The notes below the pieces were generated by a model that was not told the origin of the DNA, did no database searches, and saw nothing but the letters and a program-made list of their open reading frames with translations. A stretch of DNA of 64,000 nucleotides, from positions 186,001 to 250,000 of the forward strand of contig RAZB01000003.1 of the NCBI GenBank assembly GCA_003612515.1, written 5' to 3'. This document shows positions 44,271 to 52,344 of the stretch, in pieces. The first letter of the stretch is position 1, and each line of letters opens with the position of its first letter. The position numbers were made by a program, and so were the translations under genes. This DNA comes from a bacterium D16-34 (GTDB taxonomy: Bacteria > Actinomycetota > Coriobacteriia > Coriobacteriales > Eggerthellaceae).

Positions 44271-46547
44271 ATGAAGAAGTCAACTTCAGGTCTTTCGCGT
44301 CGTCAGTTTTTAACCGGATCCGCACTTACGGCAGGTGCCGTTGCTGCTCTAGGAATCACCGGTTGTGCACCACAAGCCACCAGCGATACAGCCCCAAAGG
44401 CCGGCGACGATTCGCTCGCTACGACAGGTGAGGCATCTGATGGCGTCCGCACTCATGCAGCTCAACTCAATCCACAACAAGCTTTGCCGGCGGTTCAAAA
44501 CACCACCTGCCCCTCATTGTTTAGCGAATGGAACATGGGCTCCATGACGCTTCCAAATCGTATCGTCAAGTCTGCTGCTGGCTACATTGGTGTAACCTCC
44601 CAAGGCATCACCGGAGACCTACATATGGATCACTACGCCAAGCTGGGTGCTGGCGGCGCGTCTGTTGTATATTGCGATGACTTCGCCGAACTCTATGACC
44701 ACTTCAGAGCAATCGCCGACGTTGGCAAGTTCGTCGACTGGACCGATGACGATCTCAAAGCGTTTGCCGAAAATATCAAAGCCGGCGGCGCCAAAGCAGG
44801 ATATCAGCTGGCAACCATGGGTCTTATGTATAGCGGTTTTGAGCCAGACCCAACAGCCATCTTCCAATCATCAGACTGCATGGATATGACCGCGCAAGAG
44901 ATTCAAGACCTCATCGCTGATACCATTAACGCGGCCGCTACGCTTCAACGCTGCGGTTTTGACTGCGTAGAAATTAATGCAGCAGGCGAAAACACCGGTC
45001 AAACGTTTATGTCTCGCAACCGCAACAAGCGCGACGATGACTATGGCCCTCAAAGCTATGAAAGTCGCACGCGCTTTGTGTGCGAAATCGTGCGCGGCAT
45101 TAAAGAGAAGTGCGGCAAAGACTTCCCGGTACAGGTTCTTATTAATGGTATCGAAGAGAACGACAAGGCTATTGGCGACAGCGCGCTGTTTACTACCGTC
45201 GAAGAGAATATTGAGATGTGTAAGCTCATTGAGGCTGCTGGCGCTGACTCTTTGCATGTGCGCATAGGACCTTGCGGACAACACGTTGCTGAATTTGCCG
45301 GAGACCTCTACTTTACCGGCACCGGTATTGAGGGCACCACAGGCTATGGCACCCAGTTCGACTTCACGCGTCATTGGCAGGGCATGCTTAAAGCAGATCA
45401 GTCCGGCTTAGGCGTAATGGTTCCCGTTGCAGCTGCCATCAAGAAAGCTCTGAGCATTCCGGTTGGCGCGGTTACCTACATGGATCCTGCACGCGATCCT
45501 GAGTACTTCGAGAGCCTGATTGCCAACGGCGATCTGGACTTTATCCTCATGAATCGCCCCTTATCGGTTGATTACGAATACATTCACAAGCTTGAAGACG
45601 GCCGACTTGACGAAATTCGCCCCTGCACGCGTTGCATGCATTGCCACTGGGATGCAGACGATGAGGGCAATCTCACCTTTAGCTGCCGCACCAACGCAGC
45701 TCATCCTTTCCGTTTCGTAACCGGACAACTTGAGGGTGGCTATGATCCCGAAGCTGCAGCAAGCGCTAAAAACGTTATGGTTGTAGGCGCCGGTCCAGCT
45801 GGTCTTGAAGCAGCTCGCGTTGCTGCCGAGCGTGGCCATAATGTTACCCTGTATGAGAAGAAGGGTGCTGTGGGTGGCCTGCTTGAGTTCGCTCACAACG
45901 TTAAGGGTCAACACGAAAACCTTGATGTGCTGCGCAATTACTTCGCACGCCAGATGGAAATCAACAATGTTGAAGTTGTAACCGGTCAAGAGGTGACTGC
46001 AGACTTCATCAAAGAACAAAATCCCGATGCCGTTATTTTGGCTGTTGGCGGCAAGCGCGACACACTTGGACTGACTGAGACCGCCGGCACCTCCATTGTG
46101 GGTATCGACGACTTCATGATGGCCGACATTGCCGAAGACGTCATTGTGGCTGGCTCAAATGCTCAGGCAATTGACACGGCAATGTATTTGTTGGCGCAGG
46201 GCAAGCACGTACAAGTTGTTACCCCGAGCCCTGAAGTGGCCATCGGATCAGGTCATTCATTCTGGGTAAAGACCTTCACGCAGCCTAACATGAAGGCACT
46301 TGGCGTGCGCTTCTGGCCAGAGGCAGAGATTGTTTCTGTAGGCGATGGCGTGGTAACCGTCAAAAATTCTGCAGGTCTTGAGCACGAAATTCCTTGCGGA
46401 ACTATTGTTGAGGCGCTTGATTGCCTGCCCAATACTGAGCTTGCAAACGGACTTTCTATGGACGTTATCCCTGTTGGCGACTGCGCAGCTCCGCGCAACA
46501 TTGGTGACGCTATCTGCACAGGCAACGCTGCCGCTCGTTTAATCTAG
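44271..46547 (+). CDS. Tat-exported old yellow enzyme / 2-enoate reductase-type flavoprotein
   Basis: This 758-residue protein has a Tat signal SRRQFLTG (Arg10-Arg11) ending in LGITGC (Cys32). An FMN-binding TIM barrel (about residues 80-440) follows, with NRIVKSAAGYIGV and DCVEINAAGEN. Then come the 4Fe-4S cysteines CTRCMHCH and SCR, and a C-terminal FAD/NAD(P)-binding part (VMVVGAGPAGLEAARVA). This is the domain order of 2-enoate reductase, BaiC-type and trimethylamine dehydrogenase enzymes, which are normally cytoplasmic. Export would put a three-cofactor ene-reductase outside the membrane. It follows a LuxR membrane regulator in tandem. The start has GAGGAGGG. Confidence 0.9.
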   Translation: MKKSTSGLSRRQFLTGSALTAGAVAALGITGCAPQATSDTAPKAGDDSLATTGEASDGVRTHAAQLNPQQALPAVQNTTCPSLFSEWNMGSMTLPNRIVKSAAGYIGVTSQGITGDLHMDHYAKLGAGGASVVYCDDFAELYDHFRAIADVGKFVDWTDDDLKAFAENIKAGGAKAGYQLATMGLMYSGFEPDPTAIFQSSDCMDMTAQEIQDLIADTINAAATLQRCGFDCVEINAAGENTGQTFMSRNRNKRDDDYGPQSYESRTRFVCEIVRGIKEKCGKDFPVQVLINGIEENDKAIGDSALFTTVEENIEMCKLIEAAGADSLHVRIGPCGQHVAEFAGDLYFTGTGIEGTTGYGTQFDFTRHWQGMLKADQSGLGVMVPVAAAIKKALSIPVGAVTYMDPARDPEYFESLIANGDLDFILMNRPLSVDYEYIHKLEDGRLDEIRPCTRCMHCHWDADDEGNLTFSCRTNAAHPFRFVTGQLEGGYDPEAAASAKNVMVVGAGPAGLEAARVAAERGHNVTLYEKKGAVGGLLEFAHNVKGQHENLDVLRNYFARQMEINNVEVVTGQEVTADFIKEQNPDAVILAVGGKRDTLGLTETAGTSIVGIDDFMMADIAEDVIVAGSNAQAIDTAMYLLAQGKHVQVVTPSPEVAIGSGHSFWVKTFTQPNMKALGVRFWPEAEIVSVGDGVVTVKNSAGLEHEIPCGTIVEALDCLPNTELANGLSMDVIPVGDCAAPRNIGDAICTGNAAARLI

Positions 46548-46569
46548 GAGAACATACACTCGTCCCCTC

Positions 46570-46612
46570 CTCTTAAAAAAGTCTCTTAGAAAAAGCCCTC
46601 TTAAACTAAGCC
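46570..46612. repeat. Degenerate ~15-bp tandem repeat after the OYE-like gene
   Basis: Units CTCTTAAAAAAGT, CTCTTAGAAAAAGCC and CTCTTAAACTAAGCC follow directly. They run into the left arm of the terminator hairpin. Confidence 0.7.
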
Positions 46613-46645
46613 CTGATTTGGCACCATACCGATCAGGGCTTTTTG
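46608..46645 (+). terminator. Terminator of the OYE-like gene
   Basis: AAGCCCTGA (46608-46616) pairs with TCAGGGCTT (46633-46641) across a 16-base loop, followed by TTTTG. Confidence 0.85.
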
Positions 46646-46731
46646 ATTGCATGCACAACCCACACTCAACCCCTCCTTGTGCGTATCTGATAAGCTATGG
46701 CATACACCTTCGAAACCAAGGAGAATATCTG

Positions 46732-48412
46732 ATGGCAGAATTCATCTACCAAATGTACAAGGCTCGAAAAGCCCACGGCGATAAAGTAATTCTTGATGAC
46801 GTATCGCTTTCGTTTTACCCCGGCGCCAAAATTGGCGTCGTAGGACCAAATGGCATGGGTAAGTCTACACTGCTCAAGCTCATGGCTGGTCAAGAAGATG
46901 TTACCAATGGCGAAGCGCGCCTTACCCCGGGCTACACCGTCGGCATTCTTGAGCAAGAGCCCCCCGCTTGACGAAGACAAAACCGTTCTGGAAAACGTCC
47001 AGATGGCTTTTGCTGATGTGCTTGCTAAAATCGAGCGCTTCAACCAAGTCAGCGCAGAAATGGCCGACCCCGATGCCGACTTCGATGCGCTCATGGATGA
47101 AATGGGCAAGCTTCAAGACGAAATTGATGCTGCAAATGGCTGGGATTTAGATAGTCAGCTTTCTCAAGCAATGGATGCACTGCAATGCCCCGATCCCGAT
47201 ATGCCGGTCAACGTTTTATCTGGTGGCGAGCGCAGACGTGTAGCATTATGTCGTCTGCTCCTTGAGGCTCCCGATTTGTTGCTTCTAGACGAACCAACGA
47301 ACCACCTCGACGCAGAATCGGTGCTCTGGCTTGAACAATTCTTGCAGCGCTACCCCGGTGCTGTACTTGCTGTCACTCACGACCGCTATTTCTTAGATAA
47401 TGTGGCTGAATGGATTTGCGAAGTTGATCGCGGTCAGCTCTTCCCCTATAAGGGCAACTACTCAACCTACCTTGAAACCAAAGCGGCACGTATCGCTGCC
47501 CAAGGACAGCAGCAGGCAAAACTGGCCAAACGCATGTCTCGCGAGCTTGAATGGGTGCGTTCATCTCCGAAAGCGCGCCAAGCAAAATCAAAGGCTCGTC
47601 TCGAGCGTTTCGATCAGATGGCAGCCGAAGCACGCAACGCGCAAAAGCTCGACTTCTCCGACATCCAAATTCCCGTAGGTCCACGCCTTGGCGCAAAAGT
47701 GCTTGAGGTTGAGCACCTCAACAAGTCTTTTGGCGATCGCATCCTTATTGATGATCTTTCCTTTAGCTTGCCGCAAGGCGGAATCGTAGGCGTTATCGGT
47801 CCAAATGGTGTAGGAAAATCCACGTTGTTCAAGATGATCGTTGGCCAAGAAGAGCCCACTTCTGGCACGCTGACCTTAGGCGAAACCGTCAAGCTTTCAT
47901 ACGTAGATCAAAATCGCGAAGGCCTCAATCCTGACAAAACACTTTGGGAGGTGGTCTCCGACGGTCTGGACTATATGATGGTTGGCGAAACTGAAATCCC
48001 AAGCCGTGCCTATGTTGCAAGCTTTGGCTTCAAAGGGTCTGACCAGCAAAAACCCGCAGGTGTTCTTTCTGGTGGAGAGCGCAATCGCCTCAATCTCGCG
48101 CTCACGCTTAAGCAAGGCGGCAATGTGTTGCTGCTTGACGAGCCTACCAATGACCTTGATGTGGAAACACTTTCGAGTCTTGAAGAGGCGCTCTTAGCTT
48201 TTCCAGGATGCTCGGTCATTACCAGCCACGACCGCTTTTTCCTAGACCGCGTAGCCACCCATATTCTTGCCTGGGAGGGCACTGATGAAAATCCTGGGCA
48301 GTGGTATTGGTTTGAAGGCAATTTTGATGACTACCAGAAAAACCGCATTGAGCGCTTAGGCCCTGAGGCGGCAAAGCCGCATCGTGTGCATAGAAAACTG
48401 ACGCGCGATTAA
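46732..48412 (+). pseudogene. ettA: Energy-dependent translational throttle protein EttA, split by a frameshift
   Basis: The gene starts at an ATG with AAGGAG upstream. The first frame encodes MAEFIYQMYKARKAHG, Walker A GPNGMGKST and LEQEPPA, then a stop at 46969-46971. The second frame continues LDEDKTVLENVQ to 48412, with two LSGGERRR/LSGGERNR signatures, two Walker B (LLLLDEPTNHLD, VLLLDEPTNDLD), the EttA-specific SPKARQAKSKARL and FLDNVAEWICEVDRG. Six Cs occur at 46962-46967; five would restore EQEPPLDED and one protein of about 560 residues, the usual EttA length. EttA is an ABC-F ATPase that binds the ribosomal E site. A sequence error or slippage is likelier than gene loss. Confidence 0.88.
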
Positions 48413-48460
48413 GATATACCGCACGTCGCGAAAACCAAAACACAAAACTCCAGGTCAAAA

Positions 48461-48525
48461 CATCCCCCGTCGCGGGTGAAGCCAAAAAGCTTCAATTCCA
48501 GCCGCTGCGGGGGATGGTCTTTTTT
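48461..48525 (+). terminator. Terminator of ettA (branched hairpin)
   Basis: CATCCCCCG (48461-48469) pairs with CGGGGGATG (48508-48516). An inner stem TGAAGC/GCTTCA (48477-48482 with 48489-48494) lies in the loop. TCTTTTTTT follows. Confidence 0.85.
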
Positions 48526-48586
48526 TGCCACCCCTCCCACAATACCTGTCATGCGCAAAAGCGCAACCCAATTAAAGGAGGGAATT

Positions 48587-50230
48587 ATGAGTCAACAGAG
48601 CTCACATTCGACCACTGACATCTCTCGACGCGGTTTTCTTGCTGGCGCTGGTGTAGGCGCCCTTGGTCTTGCCGCAGCTGGTATGTTCGGCTGCGCACCA
48701 ACAACCGAGCAGGGATCGTCAACACCAGCTCCAACGGTACAAAGCACTGCTGATAGCGCCCCTACAGGAACAAGCGCTGTTGCCCAACCTGTCGAGATCA
48801 CCGATACCAAAGATACTGACGTCTTAGTTATTGGCACCGGTGTTGCGGGTTTGACCGCAGCCATTTCTGCTGCTGAAGCGGGCGCTCAAGTGACCGTCGT
48901 TGAAAAGCTTGACGGGCTTAAGAAGGTCTATGCACACAGCATCACCGCCATAGGTACCAGCTTTCAAAAAGAGCTCGGCGAAGACTGGACACCCGAAGAG
49001 CTCGTTGACTTCTGGGATCAGTATCCCGACTCCGACTCGTTTATGGATCGCGAAGCACAATTGTTTGCTGCCGAGCACTCAGCAGAGTCCATTGACTGGC
49101 TCATTGAGCATGGCGTCGACATTGTCGGCGTAACGGTTCCTCCCACCAACCCCTTCCAAGTGCCAGCCCGTACCTTTGTGACCAGCTCTGACCGCGATGG
49201 TGTAAAAGCTTACCTTGAACCGCTTCATGCAAAAGCAGAAGAGCTTGGAGTTGAATTCAACTTCTCAACCGAGGCTACAAAAATTCTTACCGATAATTCA
49301 GGCGCTGTAACGGGCATTGAAACAAACGCTCAGGGAACTGGCATCCAATACAACGCAAAGTCTCTTATTGTGGCAGCAGGTGGTTTTGGAGGCTCCCAAG
49401 ATTATCTTCGCCTATATGCCCCGCTGACACCCAACAGCCCCGCTTTTGATGGCGAAGCCAAAGGATTCGCGCTCTCTCAAGCACGCAGTATTGGTGCCGA
49501 CGTTGTTGCCCCAGGTGGCACTATGGCATACTTCCTCAACGTCGATGGTGGGTATGTTGATAACGCAGGTCAAGCAATGTATGTCAACCGTCAGGGCAAG
49601 CGTTGGGTAAACGAAAATCTCTACTTCCTCGATCGCGCAGGCATTGCCTACAAACAAGGAATTTCGCAATACTGGGCCATCTATGATTCAAAGCTCTTTG
49701 ACGAGGTTGCAGCCGCTACCGCTGAAAAGGGCCTGACAAATGGATCAATCGTCAAAGCGGACAGCATTGAAGAGCTCGCGCGTCTTATGGACATCAACGT
49801 TGCAGCCTTCAAAGAAACCGTTGAGGCCTATAACGGATATTGCGCAAGCGGAGATGATGCTGAATTTGGCAAACCTGCAACACGCATGGGTCGTGTTTTT
49901 GATCCCGACGATCCAAAAGAATATGACCTGGATTTGATCGACAAAGAGTTTGTATTGCTCAATGAAATTGCCACAGCGCCATTCTATGCCATCGAAATGA
50001 CCGTACAGGCAAGTGCGCTCTCTGGTACTGCTGGAGGCATTCGCTCTAATACCAATGGTGAGGTTTTAGATGTTGAAGGCAATATCATTCCCAACCTTTA
50101 TGCTGTTGGTGAGTCCTCAAACGGACACCTCATCGGCTATTTCTACCCACAATCTGGCACTTCATTGTGCATGTGTTTCTGCTTTGGTCGCTATGCCGGT
50201 GCGGCTGCTGCCGCTAATGCAGGCGCTTGA
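48587..50230 (+). CDS. Tat-exported FAD-dependent oxidoreductase (fumarate reductase flavoprotein-like)
   Basis: The protein is about 547 residues from the ATG at 48587, with AAAGGAGGG upstream; an open frame 111 bases longer runs back into the ettA terminator and is not used. The Tat signal SRRGFLAG (Arg14-Arg15) ends in GMFGC (Cys36). The FAD fold begins VLVIGTGVAGLTAAIS; IVAAGGFGGSQDYL is the second nucleotide motif. The C-terminus (YFYPQSGTSLCMCFCFGR) departs from the usual GxNR-type end and carries three Cys close together. No FMN or haem domain. It is followed 151 bases later by a LuxR membrane regulator, the likely controller. Confidence 0.9.
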   Translation: MSQQSSHSTTDISRRGFLAGAGVGALGLAAAGMFGCAPTTEQGSSTPAPTVQSTADSAPTGTSAVAQPVEITDTKDTDVLVIGTGVAGLTAAISAAEAGAQVTVVEKLDGLKKVYAHSITAIGTSFQKELGEDWTPEELVDFWDQYPDSDSFMDREAQLFAAEHSAESIDWLIEHGVDIVGVTVPPTNPFQVPARTFVTSSDRDGVKAYLEPLHAKAEELGVEFNFSTEATKILTDNSGAVTGIETNAQGTGIQYNAKSLIVAAGGFGGSQDYLRLYAPLTPNSPAFDGEAKGFALSQARSIGADVVAPGGTMAYFLNVDGGYVDNAGQAMYVNRQGKRWVNENLYFLDRAGIAYKQGISQYWAIYDSKLFDEVAAATAEKGLTNGSIVKADSIEELARLMDINVAAFKETVEAYNGYCASGDDAEFGKPATRMGRVFDPDDPKEYDLDLIDKEFVLLNEIATAPFYAIEMTVQASALSGTAGGIRSNTNGEVLDVEGNIIPNLYAVGESSNGHLIGYFYPQSGTSLCMCFCFGRYAGAAAAANAGA

Positions 50231-50293
50231 GAATGGTAGAGCTGCGTAGAGTTTTAGCTGACTAAAGGCACAAAACAAGTCCACCCAGCACGC

Positions 50294-50340
50294 AACACTG
50301 CCGTCCTCCCTCCGTCGTTTAAGGACGGCAGTGTTTGCTT
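50294..50340 (+). terminator. Terminator between flavoprotein and LuxR genes
   Basis: A perfect 14-bp stem, AACACTGCCGTCCT (50294-50307) with AGGACGGCAGTGTT (50322-50335), has a 14-base loop and is followed by TGCTTTC. The T-tract is short, but the stem is strong. Confidence 0.8.
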
Positions 50341-50381
50341 TCAAGATTCAAGTATACTTACGATGACTGAAGGAGGGAGCC

Positions 50382-51953
50382 ATGCAGTCATCAACAAAAA
50401 GCGCTACGCCAAAGTCGCACCAAAGTGCTTTAGGAGACACTTTTCGAACCTTTAAAAACACGCTTTTTACCTACCCCGCACTCTGGATTGGCTTTGCGTG
50501 CATTTGTGCGTGGCCGTGGAGTTGCACTTCTGCCACCTTGGTTTATCCGGGAGCAGTTGCTGTAGGAACACCCCTGTGGCTTGGCTCCAACCTAACTTAT
50601 CTCATCATCGGGCTCGGTGGCCTTCTTATTGCCTGTTTCCCTTTCAAGCTCAATAGGCAGTCTCTTACCTATTCAGTTCCGTTTGTTGCAGCATGTTGCT
50701 ACAGCGCCGCTTCAGCTATTTTTATCGCACTCTGCAAACTTCCAACAGAACAACTCATGTCCAACTACGCCGCCCTCACGCTCTTATGGCCCCTGCTGGC
50801 TGGCATTGGACAAATCATCGTATTTGTGAGCTGGATTGATGCTTTCGGTAGGCTCGGTTCGCGAAAAACAGTTGCATTGGTAGTGCTTGGTTCACTTTTG
50901 GGCACAGGACTGCTTTACTTGCTCAACTTTATTCCCCAATCTATCCGCGAGCTGGTTCCTCTTACCATTGGTCTTGTTGCATCATTTTGTACCTATTTTT
51001 CCTACAAAAAGCCTGAAAGCTTACAAAGTGATTTTGTTGGTTTCAACACAGCTGACAATCCAAAAGACAACCAGCAGTTTACAATCTCTCATAAGCGTCG
51101 CCCACCATGGAAGCTCTTAATATCTGCACTGACAGCCGGATTTGCCTTTGGCATTTTCCAAGGCATTTCATTTTCTGGTGGGTTTGGCTCTGGTGCATGG
51201 TATGACTACGGAGTAATTGGGTTTTTCCTTGCAGCGTTTCTTTTTGCGCTCTGCGCCCTTCCCCTTCGAATGAATTTTAACCATCTTATCTACCGTGTGT
51301 CTTTTGTGCTTATGGCGCTTGGATCTCTTCTCTGCATCATGCTTACTCAAGATGCTGCATGGGGATACGAAGTTTTCTGCGTTGGATACCGATTTTTCGA
51401 CGTCTTAATTTGGTGCCTTTGCGCCTATTTAGTGCACCATCGCAGTGCCTCTTCAGCCTGGCTCGGTGGTCTTTGTATGGGAACATTATTACTTGGTCGC
51501 TTTATGGGTTTTGAATTGTTTGGCATCTGGGATGCATACTTTGTCAACGAGTCTCTGTCGGTACTTTTGGCGTTGGTGTTGTTCCTTTTGATGCTCATTG
51601 CCTTGTATCTGGTAAGCCAAACCAACCTTCGCGAAGCCTGGGGTATGGTACAACCTGGCGAATTTGAAGACGAGGCGAGTCTTTTAGCTTACTGCTGCAC
51701 CCAGATAGCGCAATCATATGCGCTCTCTGCTCGTGAATATGATGTCTTAGCGCAACTGGCACAAGGGAAAAGCAGGATTGAAGTCAGCCAAGCCTTAGTG
51801 CTTTCAGAAGAGACTATCAAGACCCACATTCGACGCCTGTATCAAAAGCTCGATATCCACTCACGCAAAGAACTCGAGCATCTCCTGACAGCACAAAAGC
51901 AAAATGCACGATTTGGGCGAATTGACCTTACCGACAACAATGCCACCCAATAA
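50382..51953 (+). CDS. LuxR-type regulator with 12-segment membrane domain
   Basis: This 523-residue protein has about twelve membrane segments (residues 30-415), then a linker, then a LuxR HTH (LSAREYDVLAQLAQGKSRIEVSQAL, then LSEETIKTHIRRLYQKLDIHSRKE). The start has GAAGGAGGG upstream. It lies between two Tat flavoprotein genes (48587-50230 before it, 52345-54204 after it), all on the same strand, so it could control either or both. A strong terminator separates it from the upstream gene, so it has its own promoter. Confidence 0.9.
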   Translation: MQSSTKSATPKSHQSALGDTFRTFKNTLFTYPALWIGFACICAWPWSCTSATLVYPGAVAVGTPLWLGSNLTYLIIGLGGLLIACFPFKLNRQSLTYSVPFVAACCYSAASAIFIALCKLPTEQLMSNYAALTLLWPLLAGIGQIIVFVSWIDAFGRLGSRKTVALVVLGSLLGTGLLYLLNFIPQSIRELVPLTIGLVASFCTYFSYKKPESLQSDFVGFNTADNPKDNQQFTISHKRRPPWKLLISALTAGFAFGIFQGISFSGGFGSGAWYDYGVIGFFLAAFLFALCALPLRMNFNHLIYRVSFVLMALGSLLCIMLTQDAAWGYEVFCVGYRFFDVLIWCLCAYLVHHRSASSAWLGGLCMGTLLLGRFMGFELFGIWDAYFVNESLSVLLALVLFLLMLIALYLVSQTNLREAWGMVQPGEFEDEASLLAYCCTQIAQSYALSAREYDVLAQLAQGKSRIEVSQALVLSEETIKTHIRRLYQKLDIHSRKELEHLLTAQKQNARFGRIDLTDNNATQ

Positions 51954-52344
51954 CACGCCGAATATACACAGCCCATCTTTTGCAAATTAATCCGCTCTGC
52001 GATAATTGCAGCGTGTTTTTTGCTACCTCAACAGGACTTTATTACGTAACCGCTCCGTTGCTTTGCCACCATGGTTTTCCCATAGTTCGCACTTTTCTGT
52101 CATCAATCGTTCATTTTTATGCAAAAAGTTATCAATCTGGCTATCTTATTTTTGTCAAATTCATTACGTCAGACTTTCAAACTCCATACAACAAACACAC
52201 ATCGCGTTAACAGATACCCCATGCCACAAGGTCAGAGTTTCAAGCGCGCTACTATGAAGTCGTTGAAATGATGACCGCTTTAAAGAGCGATTAATCAAAG
52301 GAGCGAGAAGAGCTTAAAGACGTACCAGTCCTAAGGAGGCAATC
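51954..52344. other. Intergenic region upstream of the FMN/FAD reductase gene
   Basis: These 391 bases are A/T-rich and contain no gene I can support. Two short open frames near 51980-52257 have no ribosome-binding site and no family resemblance. The last 90 bases include several purine runs (AAAGGAG, AAGAGC, AAGGAGG), of which the last is the ribosome-binding site of the next gene. The length suits a regulated promoter. Confidence 0.5.

Noticed and set aside
45561-46019. 152-codon reverse-strand frame in the OYE-like gene
   Set aside because: Antisense shadow of a well-supported gene.
51980-52257. Two overlapping short frames before the FMN/FAD reductase
   Set aside because: No ribosome-binding site; A/T-rich sequence with no protein-like pattern.
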